64,000 bases of DNA from Pseudomonas sp. (GCF_030698175.1 NZ_JAUYNT010000041.1:1-64000), one strand, 5' to 3'. Counted from the stretch's first letter, positions 35,373-43,713 are shown. A program made the numbers and translations. Notes: generated from the letters alone by a model not told the origin.

Positions 35373-35776
35373 AGCTTGCTCTTGAGCAGGTTCAGGTCGG
35401 CGTTTAGCTCTGTGCGGGTCGCGGCAAAAGCCTGCTCGCCGAGTGCTGACAGGCGATTAAAACGCCACCACGCCAAACCTGCGCCAAGGCTGTAGAAGGC
35501 GATCAGGGCGATCCAGACGGGGATGCGCAACTCGCTATCCCAGCTCAGGATTAATACCAAGGCGCTGAGCAGTAACAGGGCGCAGAGCAAACAGCTAAAG
35601 CCCAGCAGGGTCATCAGTAACATCGACAGCAGCCGCTGCTGCTCTTGCGCCCATTCAATCCGCAGCAGTTGCCCGTGCAGACTGGCCTGGGCCAGCCAGG
35701 CGCTGCCGGTTGCGCGTAACAAACGCAGCACGGCCAACGGCTTAAAGGTGAAAGGCGCGGCTGGCTGTTCGGGCAT
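35369..35776 (-). CDS. yqjE: YqjE / phage-holin-family (DUF1469) membrane protein
   Basis: A 135-residue protein with two adjacent membrane helices (LLMTLLGFSCLLCALLLLSALVLIL and IPVWIALIAFYSLGAGLAWW) separated by a short turn (SWDSELR), the layout of the YqjE/DUF1469 family. In E. coli it is encoded with YqjD and is linked to stationary phase. It lies 12 bp after the YqjD-like gene and overlaps the next gene by 4 nt. Confidence 0.83.
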   Translation of the reverse strand: MPEQPAAPFTFKPLAVLRLLRATGSAWLAQASLHGQLLRIEWAQEQQRLLSMLLMTLLGFSCLLCALLLLSALVLILSWDSELRIPVWIALIAFYSLGAGLAWWRFNRLSALGEQAFAATRTELNADLNLLKSKL

Positions 35777-35788
35777 GACAGCTCTCGC

Positions 35789-36169
35789 CTAGCTGCGGCG
35801 GTTGAGCAGCAGGCCCAGTACAAAGGCCACTGCGGCTACGCCGCCGATGGCGCGCCAAGGTTGCGCGTGGACGTACTCATTGGTCCGCTCGCTGTTTTTG
35901 CGCACCTGTTCGGACACCGTATTGCCCAGTCCGGCCAGCACCTCTTTGGCGGCGTTGACGCGGGCGGTGAGCATGACTTTGGTCTGGGCCAGCTCGTCGC
36001 CGGTGAGGGTTGCGGTGTCTTTGATCAGGTCTTCGATGTCGGTAATCAGATTGTGAAATTCACGGGAGACGCCCGAGGCGATGCCTTCGGCTTTGAGTTT
36101 GGCAATGGCGATGGATTTTGCGTCAGAGGCCTTCTCGGCGGGTTGCGAATGGCTGGATTTAAGCAGCAT
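35789..36169 (-). CDS. yqjD: YqjD/ElaB-like (DUF883) membrane-anchored ribosome-binding protein
   Basis: A 126-residue protein with a long amphipathic helical body (HNLITDIEDLIKDTATLTGDELAQTKVMLTARVNAAKEVLAGLGNTV), the NEYVHAQPWRAIGGVAAVAFVLGLLLNRR C-terminal helix and a terminal basic cluster, exactly the DUF883 layout. YqjD anchors ribosomes to the membrane in stationary phase. It is first in the yqjD-E-K-type operon; the start at 36169 has an AGGAG ribosome site. Confidence 0.9.
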   Translation of the reverse strand: MLLKSSHSQPAEKASDAKSIAIAKLKAEGIASGVSREFHNLITDIEDLIKDTATLTGDELAQTKVMLTARVNAAKEVLAGLGNTVSEQVRKNSERTNEYVHAQPWRAIGGVAAVAFVLGLLLNRRS

Positions 36170-36351
36170 GGCTGACTCCTAAAGCGGCAAGGTAAACGCA
36201 GTGAGTGCTCGACGGCTGCGCGGCCGGCGGCGCGGCACTGCTATTGGTGGGGTTGGTTGCAGCAGTTCACAGCATCCGCGCCACGCCGGCCAACGTCTGT
36301 TCGCCAACGAACAGAGGGTCAAACCTGTAGGCAGGTCCGCGCACGGCTTAA

Positions 36352-36370
36352 GCGCGCTAGCGCACCGACG
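36352..36370. promoter_or_regulatory. Stress-module palindrome, copy B
   Basis: GCGCGCTAGCGCACCGACG, 83 bp before the ATG at 36448. It shares the core and the trailing CGACG with copies A and C. Downstream similarity with copy C is strong (GCGCGGCGTTTAGCAAT). Confidence 0.6.
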
Positions 36371-36447
36371 CAGTGGCGGTGATGGCCCATGGTGGTCTGC
36401 GCGGCGTTTAGCAATCTTGCCGAACGCCGGGTTCACTGGAGGTCAGC

Positions 36448-36609
36448 ATGCATAAATCCGCTGGTTACAACTCGCCCAAGGGCGCAGCCAATAACGCCGA
36501 GCAGAATTTAGCGCGCGGCCAAGCCAAGCCTGCCCTGTGCAGCAGTCACGTCACCGTGACGGTGCCGCCGGCTGCACAGCAAATCAATGATGAAGGACAT
36601 CCCGCATGA
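36448..36609 (+). CDS. 53-residue small protein, MHKSAGYNSPKG family
   Basis: A hydrophilic 53-residue protein starting MHKSAGYNSPKGAANNAEQN, with a paralogue of identical length at 37954 (MHKPAGYNSPKGDANNAEQN). I know no named family. Both have the same ribosome block and palindrome upstream. The stop overlaps the ATG of the CsbD gene (36606), so the two are translationally coupled. Composition (Asn, Gln, Ala, Gly, Pro) suggests an intrinsically disordered protein, in keeping with the osmotic-stress context. Confidence 0.65.
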   Translation: MHKSAGYNSPKGAANNAEQNLARGQAKPALCSSHVTVTVPPAAQQINDEGHPA

Positions 36610-36809
36610 GCTTGCCTGACGAACTCAAAGGCAAATGGAAGCAGCACGTAGGTGCGGCCAAAATTGCCTGGGGCAAATTGACGGAAGACGAGCTGCTGGA
36701 GTCCCAAGGCCAACTCGAAAAACTCGCCGGCCTGGTGCAAGAGCGCTACGCGGTCACCCGCGACGAAGCCGACCAGCAAGTTAAGCGTTTCCTCGACAAA
36801 ACCAAGTAA
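36606..36809 (+). CDS. CsbD family general-stress protein
   Basis: A 67-residue protein with the CsbD pattern (DELKGKWKQHVGAAKIAWGKLTEDELLESQGQLEKLAGLVQERYAVTRDEADQQVKRFL). CsbD proteins are small four-helix bundles induced by general stress; the activity is unknown. The ATG at 36606 overlaps the stop of the preceding 53-residue gene, so it is co-translated with it. Confidence 0.93.
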   Translation: MSLPDELKGKWKQHVGAAKIAWGKLTEDELLESQGQLEKLAGLVQERYAVTRDEADQQVKRFLDKTK

Positions 36810-36898
36810 TGCGTTGAACCCCTGCTGCCCTGGCGTAGCCGTCGCAATTGAGCGGCTGGCGCGCCGGTGCAGGCATTTTCCCCGGATGGAGAACCACT

Positions 36899-37723
36899 AT
36901 GTATAACCAACCCCGCACGCTACTGATCGCCACTGGCGTGGCCTTGTCGATGGCGGCAATGAGCGCTTCTGCCAACAGCGTGGCGCAAGACATTACCGAT
37001 GCTCGGCAGGAAGCCCAGATCTGGACCACCTACACCCTGAGCCCCTATCTGAGCGCCAGTGACTTGAGTGTCACGGTGAATGAAGGCTTGGTGATCTTGA
37101 CCGGTAAGGTCAATGAAGAGGTCAATAAAGACCTGGCCAAGCAAATTGCCTTGGGGGTTAACGGCATCCAGAAAGTCGATAACCAGATCGTCGTGCAAGC
37201 CGACTTCAGCCCACCAGCCGCCACGGCCCGTGGTTATAGCCAAGTGGTTGAAGATGCCAGCATCAGCGCCGCAGTCAAATCCAAACTGATTTGGAGCAAG
37301 TACACCGATGCCCAGGCCGTGGCGGTTGAAACCCTGGGTGGCAAGGTCACCTTAACCGGCCTGGCCGAGAGCGCCAAGGCCAAGGAACTGGCCGGCCGCA
37401 TGGCGATGAATACCCGTGGCGTGGTCTCGGTCGACAACCAATTAAAGCTTGCCAGCACTGCCAGCAAGATGACCGATAGCGCCAAGCAAACCACCGCCGC
37501 CGCCAGCCAGGAAATTACCGACAGCTGGATTACCGCCAAGGTCAAATCGACCTTGCTGTACTCCAGCAATGTCAGCGGCGCGGATGTGGGGGTGAGCACC
37601 GACGCCGGTGTGGTCAGCCTCACGGGCACCCTGAGCAGTGGTGCCGAACAGGCCCTGGCCATCGAGTTGGCGGATAACGTGCGCGGGGTCAAAAGCGTCA
37701 ACGCCCAGGCCCTGAGCTTCTAA
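36899..37723 (+). CDS. Periplasmic protein with three BON domains, copy 1
   Basis: An OsmY-like periplasmic protein of 274 residues: a signal peptide (TLLIATGVALSMAAMSASA), then three BON domains (residues about 40-105, 115-180 and 205-272), each with the pattern ITxKVKSxLL...V.V.T..G.V.LTG...S...A...A..V.GV..V.N. BON proteins bind phospholipid or bridge envelope components under osmotic stress. The ATG at 36899 has a GGAG site. It is paralogous to 38202-39008; the two, with their 53-residue companions, form a tandem duplication. Confidence 0.9.
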   Translation: MYNQPRTLLIATGVALSMAAMSASANSVAQDITDARQEAQIWTTYTLSPYLSASDLSVTVNEGLVILTGKVNEEVNKDLAKQIALGVNGIQKVDNQIVVQADFSPPAATARGYSQVVEDASISAAVKSKLIWSKYTDAQAVAVETLGGKVTLTGLAESAKAKELAGRMAMNTRGVVSVDNQLKLASTASKMTDSAKQTTAAASQEITDSWITAKVKSTLLYSSNVSGADVGVSTDAGVVSLTGTLSSGAEQALAIELADNVRGVKSVNAQALSF

Positions 37724-37857
37724 ACCCATGCGCGGCCAGCCATTGCGGCTGGCCTAACGCCTGCGCCTTGCGGTTTGTAAGCGCGTCGTCAGTGCGGCAC
37801 TGCGATTGGGTGAAGCGCTTCACAGAATTGACTCCCGGACTGTCTAGCTCGGGCCTA

Positions 37858-37873
37858 GGTGCGCTAGCGCACC
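37858..37873. promoter_or_regulatory. Stress-module palindrome, copy C (perfect)
   Basis: GGTGCGCTAGCGCACC is a perfect 16-bp palindrome followed by GACGG, 81 bp before the ATG at 37954. It is the best conserved of the three copies. Confidence 0.65.
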
Positions 37874-37953
37874 GACGGTTTGGCGCCGACCGCCTATGGT
37901 GGCTGCGCGGCGTTTAGCAATTTTGCCGGACGCGGGGTTCACTGGAGGTCAGC

Positions 37954-38115
37954 ATGCATAAGCCCGCTGGTTACAACTCGCCCAAGGGCGACGCCAATAA
38001 CGCCGAGCAGAATCAGCCACAGGCTCAAGCCAACCCTGCTCCGGGCGGCAATAGCGCCACTGTTACGGCACTGCCGGCGGTGCACAAGGTCGCTAGCGCC
38101 GTCGAACTCAAGTAG
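37954..38115 (+). CDS. 53-residue small protein, MHKPAGYNSPKG family, second copy
   Basis: Paralogue of 36448-36609 with the same length; the first 20 residues differ at only two positions, while the C-terminal half has diverged (NPAPGGNSATVTALPAVHKVASAVELK). Here no CsbD gene follows; the next gene is the second BON protein, 86 bp downstream. Conservation of the N-terminus with divergence of the rest argues for a real, selected protein rather than a chance frame. Confidence 0.65.
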   Translation: MHKPAGYNSPKGDANNAEQNQPQAQANPAPGGNSATVTALPAVHKVASAVELK

Positions 38116-38201
38116 CCAGTTGAACCCCACGCTGGCCTGACGTCGATGCAGCTATTGGGCTGCTGGCGGGTGTCGGCATTTTCCCAGGATGGAGAACCGC
38201 T

Positions 38202-39008
38202 ATGTATGGCCACGCCCACAAGCTACTCATTATCACCAGCATTGCGTTGTCGATGGCGGCCATGGGTGTCTTGGCAGCCAGCACGGCGCAAGATATTACT
38301 GCGGCCCGGCAGGAAACCCAGATCTGGACCACCTACACCCTGAGCCCCCATCTGCGCACCAGTGACTTGAGCGTCAGCGTGCATGAAGGCCGGGCGACCT
38401 TGACTGGCAGGGTCAATGAAACGCTCAAAAAAGACCTGGCCAAGCAAATTGCCTTGGCGGTTAACGGGATCAAAACGGTCAATAACCAGATCGTCGTGCA
38501 AGCCGGCTTCAGCCTGCCAGTTTCCACTGTCCGTGGTTATCGCGAAGTGGTTGAAGATGCCAGCATCAGTGCCGCAGTCAAATCCAAATTGCTCGGGAAC
38601 ACGTACACCAGCACCCAGGCCGTGACGGTTGAAACCCTGAGCGGCAAGGTCACCTTAACGGGCCTGGTCGAGAGCGCCAAGGCCAAGGAACTGGCCGGCC
38701 GTATGGGGCTGAGTACCCGTGGCGTGGTCTCGGTCGATAACCAATTAAAGGTCGCGCAGAGGACCGGCAGTGCGAGCACCGCCGGTCAGAAAGTTGCCGA
38801 AAGTTGGACTGCCGACAAGGTTAAACCGACCTTGTTGTACTCCAACGATGTCAGCGGTGCTGATGTGGGAGTGAGTACCGACGCTGGTGTGGTCCTGACT
38901 GGCATGCTGAACCGCAGTGTGGAACAGGCTCTGGTCATTGAGTTGATGAATAACGCACGCGGCGTTCAACCGATCAAAAGCGTCAATGCTCAGGCTCTGA
39001 GCTTCTAG
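38202..39008 (+). CDS. Periplasmic protein with three BON domains, copy 2
   Basis: A 268-residue paralogue of 36899-37723, with long nearly identical stretches (QIWTTYTLSPHL, KDLAKQIALAVNGIK, VEDASISAAVKSKLL, TRGVVSVDNQLK). It has a signal peptide and three BON domains; a short deletion shortens the linker before domain 3, and one residue is lost in its V-V-(S)-LTG strand. It is likely exported and involved in envelope or osmotic stress. The start at 38202 has the same GGATGGAGAACC ribosome block as copy 1. Confidence 0.9.
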   Translation: MYGHAHKLLIITSIALSMAAMGVLAASTAQDITAARQETQIWTTYTLSPHLRTSDLSVSVHEGRATLTGRVNETLKKDLAKQIALAVNGIKTVNNQIVVQAGFSLPVSTVRGYREVVEDASISAAVKSKLLGNTYTSTQAVTVETLSGKVTLTGLVESAKAKELAGRMGLSTRGVVSVDNQLKVAQRTGSASTAGQKVAESWTADKVKPTLLYSNDVSGADVGVSTDAGVVLTGMLNRSVEQALVIELMNNARGVQPIKSVNAQALSF

Positions 39009-39060
39009 GCCAGTGTTCGGCCAGCCACTGCGGCTGGCCAGGGTTTTATCAGGAGGCAGG

Positions 39061-41151
39061 ATGGTGAGTCGAGTCATGATTCTTACCGGCGATGCCGGTG
39101 ACGCCCAGGCGTTAGGTGAAGTGTTAAGCAATATTCAGGACGAGCCCTATGCCGTCGAATGGGTAAAACGGCTGAGTGACGCCCTGCCACGTCTGGAAGC
39201 GGGCAATGTGGATGCGCTGCTGGTTGACCTGGCGTTGCCGGACAGCCACGGCATCGACACCTTCGACCAGCTGTTTGCGACTGCGCCGCAGGTGCCGATC
39301 ATGACCCTCTGCGGGGTTGCGGACGAGGGCCTGGCCAGTTTGGCGGTGGAGCGCGGCGCTGAGGGTTATCTGTCCAAGGATCATTTTGACAGCTATCTGG
39401 TGGCGCAATCGCTGCGCAATATCATCCAGCGTAAAGTCGTCGAGGAGGGCGTGTTTAGCGATCAGCTGCGCGCCGAAGTGACGCTTAACTCCATCAGTGA
39501 TGCGGTGATCGGTACCGACATGCAGGGCAATGTTGATTACCTCAACGTGGCGGCCGAAACCATGACCGGCTGGTCCCGCGAGGAGGCCCGCGGCCAGCCC
39601 ATCAGTGTGGTGATGCGCATCCTCAATGGTGCCACCCGGGCGATTCGGCCGAACCCGATTGAGCTGGTATTGCAGCAGAATGCGCCGATGAAGTTGGCGG
39701 TGGACACTGTGCTGCTGCACCGTGATGGCGGGGAGCGCGCGATTGAGGATTCGGCCGCACCGATTCACGACGCCAACGGCCAACTGAGTGGCGCGGTGAT
39801 CGTGTTCCATGACGTCACCGACGGGCAGCTCATGGCCTTGAAAATGTCCTATCTGGCCCAGCATGACTTTCTCACCAACTTGCCCAATCGAGTGCTGCTC
39901 AACGACCGCATCGGCCAGGCCATTGCCTTGGCCGAGCGGCGTGGTCAGCATCTGGCGGTGATGTTTCTCGATCTGGATAATTTCAAGCAGATCAACGATT
40001 CGCTTGGCCACAGCATTGGCGACAAGCTGCTGCAATCGGTGGCGCAACGGCTGTGCGCCTGCGTGCGCCGCTCCGACACCGTCAGCCGCCAGGGCGGTGA
40101 TGAGTTTGTGCTATTGCTGGCGCAAGACAACTACGCCGAGGACGCGGCCCTGACCGCAGAGAAGATTCTCACTGCGCTGGCCGCGGTGCATCGGCTCGAG
40201 GGCCACGAGCTGCTGGTTACCGCCAGTATTGGTATCAGCTCCTATCCCGGTGATGGGCTAAACGCCGAGGCGCTGATCAAGCATGCGGATACCGCCATGT
40301 ATCAGGCCAAGGAGCTGGGGCGCAATGCCTATCAGTTTTTTACCCCGGACATGAATAACCAGGCGATTGAGCGGCAGCTAATCGAAAATCAACTGCGCCA
40401 TGCCCTGGGGCGCAACGAATTCATTCTGCATTACCAGCCCAAGGTCAATTTGCGCAGCGGGGTGATTACCGGCACCGAGGCCTTGTTGCGGTGGAATCAT
40501 CCGCAGTTGGGGCAGCTGCTGCCGGAGCGGTTTCTCGCGATTGCCGAAGACAGCGGGCTGCTGGTCGAGATCGGCCATTGGGTCCTGCAGGAGGCCTGTA
40601 GTCAGGCGCAACGCTGGCGCGCCGCCGGGCTTAGATGCGCAACCATGGCGGTGAATATTTGCGCGGGGGAATTTCGCCATCCGCAGTTTGTCGCCACTGT
40701 CAGTGCGGCGCTGCAAGCCAGCGGACTCAACGCCTGCGACCTGCAACTGGAAATTCGCGAAAGTGCGCTGGTGCGTGAGGCTGAACTCAGTGCGCTGGTT
40801 TTGTCGCAGCTGAGTGCGCTGGGGGTGCAGCTGGCGGTGGATGAGTTTGGCCGCGGTTATTCGAGCCTGAGTCAGCTGACCCAGTTTCCGATCAGTGTGT
40901 TGAAGATCGACCAGTCGTTTGTGCAAAAGCTTGACTCGCCAGGCGATGATCGGGTGATCGTCAGCGCCTTGCTGGCCATGGGCAATAGCCTCAAGCAGCG
41001 GCTAGCCGCCGGAGGTATAGAAAGCCGCGAGCAACTGGCGTTTCTGCTGGCCCAGCACTGTGAAGAGGGCCAGGGTTATTTGTTCAGTCCGCCGCTGGCG
41101 GTGGAGCAATTCACCCTGTTGCTGACGCGCAGGCGCATCGATTTGCTGTGA
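39061..41151 (+). CDS. REC-PAS-GGDEF-EAL c-di-GMP signalling protein
   Basis: A cytosolic 696-residue protein: a receiver domain (MILTGDAGDAQ...LLVDLALPDSHGIDTF with the phospho-accepting Asp, YLSKDHF), a PAS domain (TLNSISDAVIGTDMQGNVDYLNVAAETMTGWSREEA), a GGDEF domain with an intact RQGGDEF and upstream DLDNFKQIND, and an EAL domain (TEALLRW, LKIDQSFV, EEGQGYLF). The usual DDFG loop is DEFG (VDEFGRGYSSL) and NxS is NIC, so phosphodiesterase activity may be altered. The ATG at 39061 follows AGGAGG. It is directly downstream of the BON genes; a plausible target of its c-di-GMP is PelD. Confidence 0.9.
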   Translation: MVSRVMILTGDAGDAQALGEVLSNIQDEPYAVEWVKRLSDALPRLEAGNVDALLVDLALPDSHGIDTFDQLFATAPQVPIMTLCGVADEGLASLAVERGAEGYLSKDHFDSYLVAQSLRNIIQRKVVEEGVFSDQLRAEVTLNSISDAVIGTDMQGNVDYLNVAAETMTGWSREEARGQPISVVMRILNGATRAIRPNPIELVLQQNAPMKLAVDTVLLHRDGGERAIEDSAAPIHDANGQLSGAVIVFHDVTDGQLMALKMSYLAQHDFLTNLPNRVLLNDRIGQAIALAERRGQHLAVMFLDLDNFKQINDSLGHSIGDKLLQSVAQRLCACVRRSDTVSRQGGDEFVLLLAQDNYAEDAALTAEKILTALAAVHRLEGHELLVTASIGISSYPGDGLNAEALIKHADTAMYQAKELGRNAYQFFTPDMNNQAIERQLIENQLRHALGRNEFILHYQPKVNLRSGVITGTEALLRWNHPQLGQLLPERFLAIAEDSGLLVEIGHWVLQEACSQAQRWRAAGLRCATMAVNICAGEFRHPQFVATVSAALQASGLNACDLQLEIRESALVREAELSALVLSQLSALGVQLAVDEFGRGYSSLSQLTQFPISVLKIDQSFVQKLDSPGDDRVIVSALLAMGNSLKQRLAAGGIESREQLAFLLAQHCEEGQGYLFSPPLAVEQFTLLLTRRRIDLL

Positions 41152-41167
41152 GTGGGGCGCCGGCCTG

Positions 41168-41953
41168 TTAATGCACTGCCGGCGCGGTAAATAACGCGTC
41201 GTAGTCGTTGTTCACCGCTGCATAGCATTCACAGGCAACGTTTTCCAAGCCGCCGCGTGACAGCACGGTGATCTTGCCGCGGCTGTAGTGAATCAGCCCT
41301 TGCTGCTGTAACGCGCCGGCGGCGATGGTCACGGCGCTGCGCTGCACGCCGAGCATTTCGGCGAGAAACTGATGGGTCAGGTAAAAGTGCTCGGCATGGG
41401 CGCGGTCGTGGCTCATCAACAGCCAGCGCGCCAGCCGCGCCGGCACCTCGTGGAAGCTGTTACAGGCGGCGGTTTGCGCCAGCTGGGCCATCAGCACATA
41501 GAGGTAGCGATTGAGGGTGCGCAGCAATGCCGGGTTGGTCCGCAGTTCAAGGCGAAACTGACTGGCGGTCATCCGCAGCGCCGTGCCGGAGCCCTGCACC
41601 ACGGCCCGCAGTGGCACTCGGTTGACGCCCAGGGTGAGCATGCCGCCGAGCATGCCTTCGTTACCAATCAGGCCCATCTCCAAGGGTGGATGGCCATCGG
41701 TTAAGGCCACCAGCGAGATAAAACCGGTGAGCGGAAAGTACAGATGACGAAACGGCTGGCCACGCTCGCAGAGGGTGCTGCCGAACTCCAGATTGACCAG
41801 CTCGCAGCGCTGCAAAAGGCTGTGCCGGGGTTTGTTGGGCAAGTGCTCAATCAGTTGATTTAGCACGGGTAGTGCATCGGCGCCGGACATGCTCGGATCC
41901 CGCCGCACGGAGTCAGCCAAGGTCTGGCGCGTGCTGGGTGCGGTGACCAGCAC
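41168..41953 (-). CDS. Crp/Fnr family regulator, paralogue 1
   Basis: A cyclic-nucleotide-binding-fold domain (LVNLEFGSTLCERGQPFRHLYFPLTGFISLVALTDG) is followed by a Crp-type winged helix (HQFLAEMLGVQRSAVTIAAGALQQQGLIHYSRGKITVL). The Fnr N-terminal cysteine cluster is absent. The C-terminus carries the motif CECYAAV, shared with the neighbouring paralogue. Length is 261 residues from 41953; an ATG at 41890 is an alternative start. Regulators of this type in Pseudomonas are poorly characterised. Confidence 0.85.
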   Translation of the reverse strand: MLVTAPSTRQTLADSVRRDPSMSGADALPVLNQLIEHLPNKPRHSLLQRCELVNLEFGSTLCERGQPFRHLYFPLTGFISLVALTDGHPPLEMGLIGNEGMLGGMLTLGVNRVPLRAVVQGSGTALRMTASQFRLELRTNPALLRTLNRYLYVLMAQLAQTAACNSFHEVPARLARWLLMSHDRAHAEHFYLTHQFLAEMLGVQRSAVTIAAGALQQQGLIHYSRGKITVLSRGGLENVACECYAAVNNDYDALFTAPAVH

Positions 41954-41995
41954 GCTACTGCAGCCTGCGGCACCCAGCAGGCTGCGGTCTGTACG

Positions 41996-42775
41996 CTAAG
42001 ACACAAAGTGGCCGCTGGCTTTGAGCGGCTTTAAATTCTCGGCCTTGCTTTTGTGGTTGTGGCTGCAGCCGTAGGGCAGCAGACGGTCGTTTTCCTGTTT
42101 GACCACGGCGTAGCACTCGCAGCTGAGGGCTTCCAGCTCCTCGCGGTCGAGGACGTTGATATGGCCACGGCAATAGTCGATCACCCCGAGCTTTTGCAAC
42201 TTGCCGGCGGCCTCGGTGACCCCTTCGCGGCGTACGCCAAGCAGATTGGCGATTAGCTCCTGGGTCACGCTGAGCTGGTTGTCCGGCAGGCGGTCAAGGG
42301 ACAGCAACAGCCAGCGGCACAGTTGCTGGTCGATGGCGTGATGGCGGTTACACACGGCGGTCTGCGACATCTGGGTGATCAGCGCTTGGGTATAGCGCAA
42401 CAGCAGCAGCATCAGCTCGGAGTGCTGGTTGAATTCATCTTTAAGCTTCTGCCCCGGCAAGCGATAGGCCGCGCCGCTGCTTTGCACTATGGCGCGGCTG
42501 GGAGTGCTTTCACCGCCCATAAATAACGCCACCCCGACCAGGCCCTCGTTACCGACCATGGCGATGGCGGCCGAGGCACCGCTTTCGGTCACATAGAGCA
42601 GTGAAACAATCGCGTCAGTGGGGAAATACACATGCCGCAAGGTGTCGCCGGATTCGTACAAGACCTGGCCCTGCTGCAGCGTTACCAATTCAAGTTGCGC
42701 GAATAAACGCTGTTGAATTTCTGTGGGTAACGCTGCCAATAAATGATTTCGTTGCGGAGTCATGCTGCTCACCAT
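41996..42775 (-). CDS. Crp/Fnr family regulator, paralogue 2
   Basis: A tandem paralogue of the previous gene, transcribed ahead of it with 42 bp between. It has the binding fold (LVTLQQGQVLYESGDTLRHVYFPTDAIVSLLYVTESG), helix-turn-helix (QELIANLLGVRREGVTEAAGKLQKLGVIDYCRGHINVL) and CECYAVV near the end, with a C-terminal tail ending in HNHKSKAENL. There is no iron-sulfur cysteine cluster. The start may be 42775 or the ATG at 42763. The pair is likely one operon and could regulate the small stress genes divergently placed at 42998 onward. Confidence 0.85.
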   Translation of the reverse strand: MVSSMTPQRNHLLAALPTEIQQRLFAQLELVTLQQGQVLYESGDTLRHVYFPTDAIVSLLYVTESGASAAIAMVGNEGLVGVALFMGGESTPSRAIVQSSGAAYRLPGQKLKDEFNQHSELMLLLLRYTQALITQMSQTAVCNRHHAIDQQLCRWLLLSLDRLPDNQLSVTQELIANLLGVRREGVTEAAGKLQKLGVIDYCRGHINVLDREELEALSCECYAVVKQENDRLLPYGCSHNHKSKAENLKPLKASGHFVS

Positions 42776-42997
42776 CCTGTGGGTCTGGGGAAAGTCCTCC
42801 TTCCATGGGACAGCCTATCGGCGATTGAGTGCCCTCTTTGCGCGATAACGCACATATCCGCGTCTACAGCGGTGCTGCGCCGCGATAAATAACTGCGCTT
42901 ATGTGTGCTGGCGTACCGAGTCTGGCCGCTAGAGCGATCACCCTGAGGCCATGCTGATCGCACCGGCGATCAACGCGCTGCTTGGGAGATCAACCTT

Positions 42998-43147
42998 ATG
43001 TTGCAAACCATCGCGGTCATCTTGCTGATTCTGTGGATTCTAGGGCTGGTGTCGTCCTACACCATGGGTGGGCTTATTCACATTCTGCTGGTCGTGGCCA
43101 TCGTCATGGTGCTGGTACGGGTGATTCAAGGGCGTCGCATTGTTTAG
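42998..43147 (+). CDS. lmo0937-family small membrane protein
   Basis: A 49-residue protein, MLQTIAVILLILWILGLVSS then TMGGLIHILLVVAIVMVLVRVIQG, with two membrane helices around a short turn. It matches the lmo0937 family of tiny membrane proteins found beside stress genes. GGGAG lies 10 nt before the ATG. It is divergent from the Crp/Fnr pair, in an apparent operon with the next two small genes. Confidence 0.85.
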   Translation: MLQTIAVILLILWILGLVSSYTMGGLIHILLVVAIVMVLVRVIQGRRIV

Positions 43148-43177
43148 CGGCGCTGTAGACGTTAGCGGAGGATCTAT

Positions 43178-43396
43178 ATGAATGGATTAACCAGTGTGGC
43201 CATCGTGCTGATGATCGCCGGTGGCCTGGGCTTGGCCTATGGCGGTTTCAGTTACACCAAGGAAACCCACACGGCCGATGTCGGCGCGCTGCATTTGTCG
43301 GTGGACGAGGAGCAGCGGGTGAATATCCCGTTGGGCGTCGGCCTTGGTGCGCTGCTGCTCGGCGGTTTGCTGCTGGTCGTTGGCAGAAAGCGCTAA
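43178..43396 (+). CDS. DUF3185 family small membrane protein
   Basis: A 72-residue protein with two helices (SVAIVLMIAGGLGLAYGGFSY and IPLGVGLGALLLGGLLLVVGRK) flanking a polar loop (TKETHTADVGALHLSVDEEQRVN), the DUF3185 layout. The function is unknown. GGAGG precedes the start, 30 bp after the previous gene. Confidence 0.85.
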   Translation: MNGLTSVAIVLMIAGGLGLAYGGFSYTKETHTADVGALHLSVDEEQRVNIPLGVGLGALLLGGLLLVVGRKR

Positions 43397-43466
43397 GCGC
43401 ATAGCCCGGCCCGCTGAAGATAGATTTTTAACTGCTGTTAATAGTTCGAACCTTAGAGGTAACACC

Positions 43467-43676
43467 ATGAAAAAGCTGCTAATTACGGCTTGCTGCTTGT
43501 TGAGCCTGACCGGTTGCGCGAGTGAATACATCATCGCCACCAACGATGGCAAAATGATCACCAGCAACGAAAAACCCGAGCTGGATGAAGAAACCGACAT
43601 GCTTCACTACCAAGATGAAGAAGGCCGTGACCAGCAAATCCAGAAGTCCGAAGTTAAACAAATGATCGAACGTTAA
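43467..43676 (+). CDS. YgdI/YgdR-family small lipoprotein
   Basis: A 69-residue lipoprotein with signal and lipobox LTGC (MKKLLITACCLLSLTGC) and the YgdI/YgdR domain (YIIATNDGKMITSNEKPELDEETDMLHYQDEEGRDQQIQKSEVKQM). It is an abundant small envelope lipoprotein of unknown role. It ends the small-gene operon and is followed by a strong terminator at 43714-43742. Confidence 0.92.
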   Translation: MKKLLITACCLLSLTGCASEYIIATNDGKMITSNEKPELDEETDMLHYQDEEGRDQQIQKSEVKQMIER

Positions 43677-43713
43677 GGCTCGCCAAGCGTTTGGCATGAC
43701 CTGTAACAGGCAT

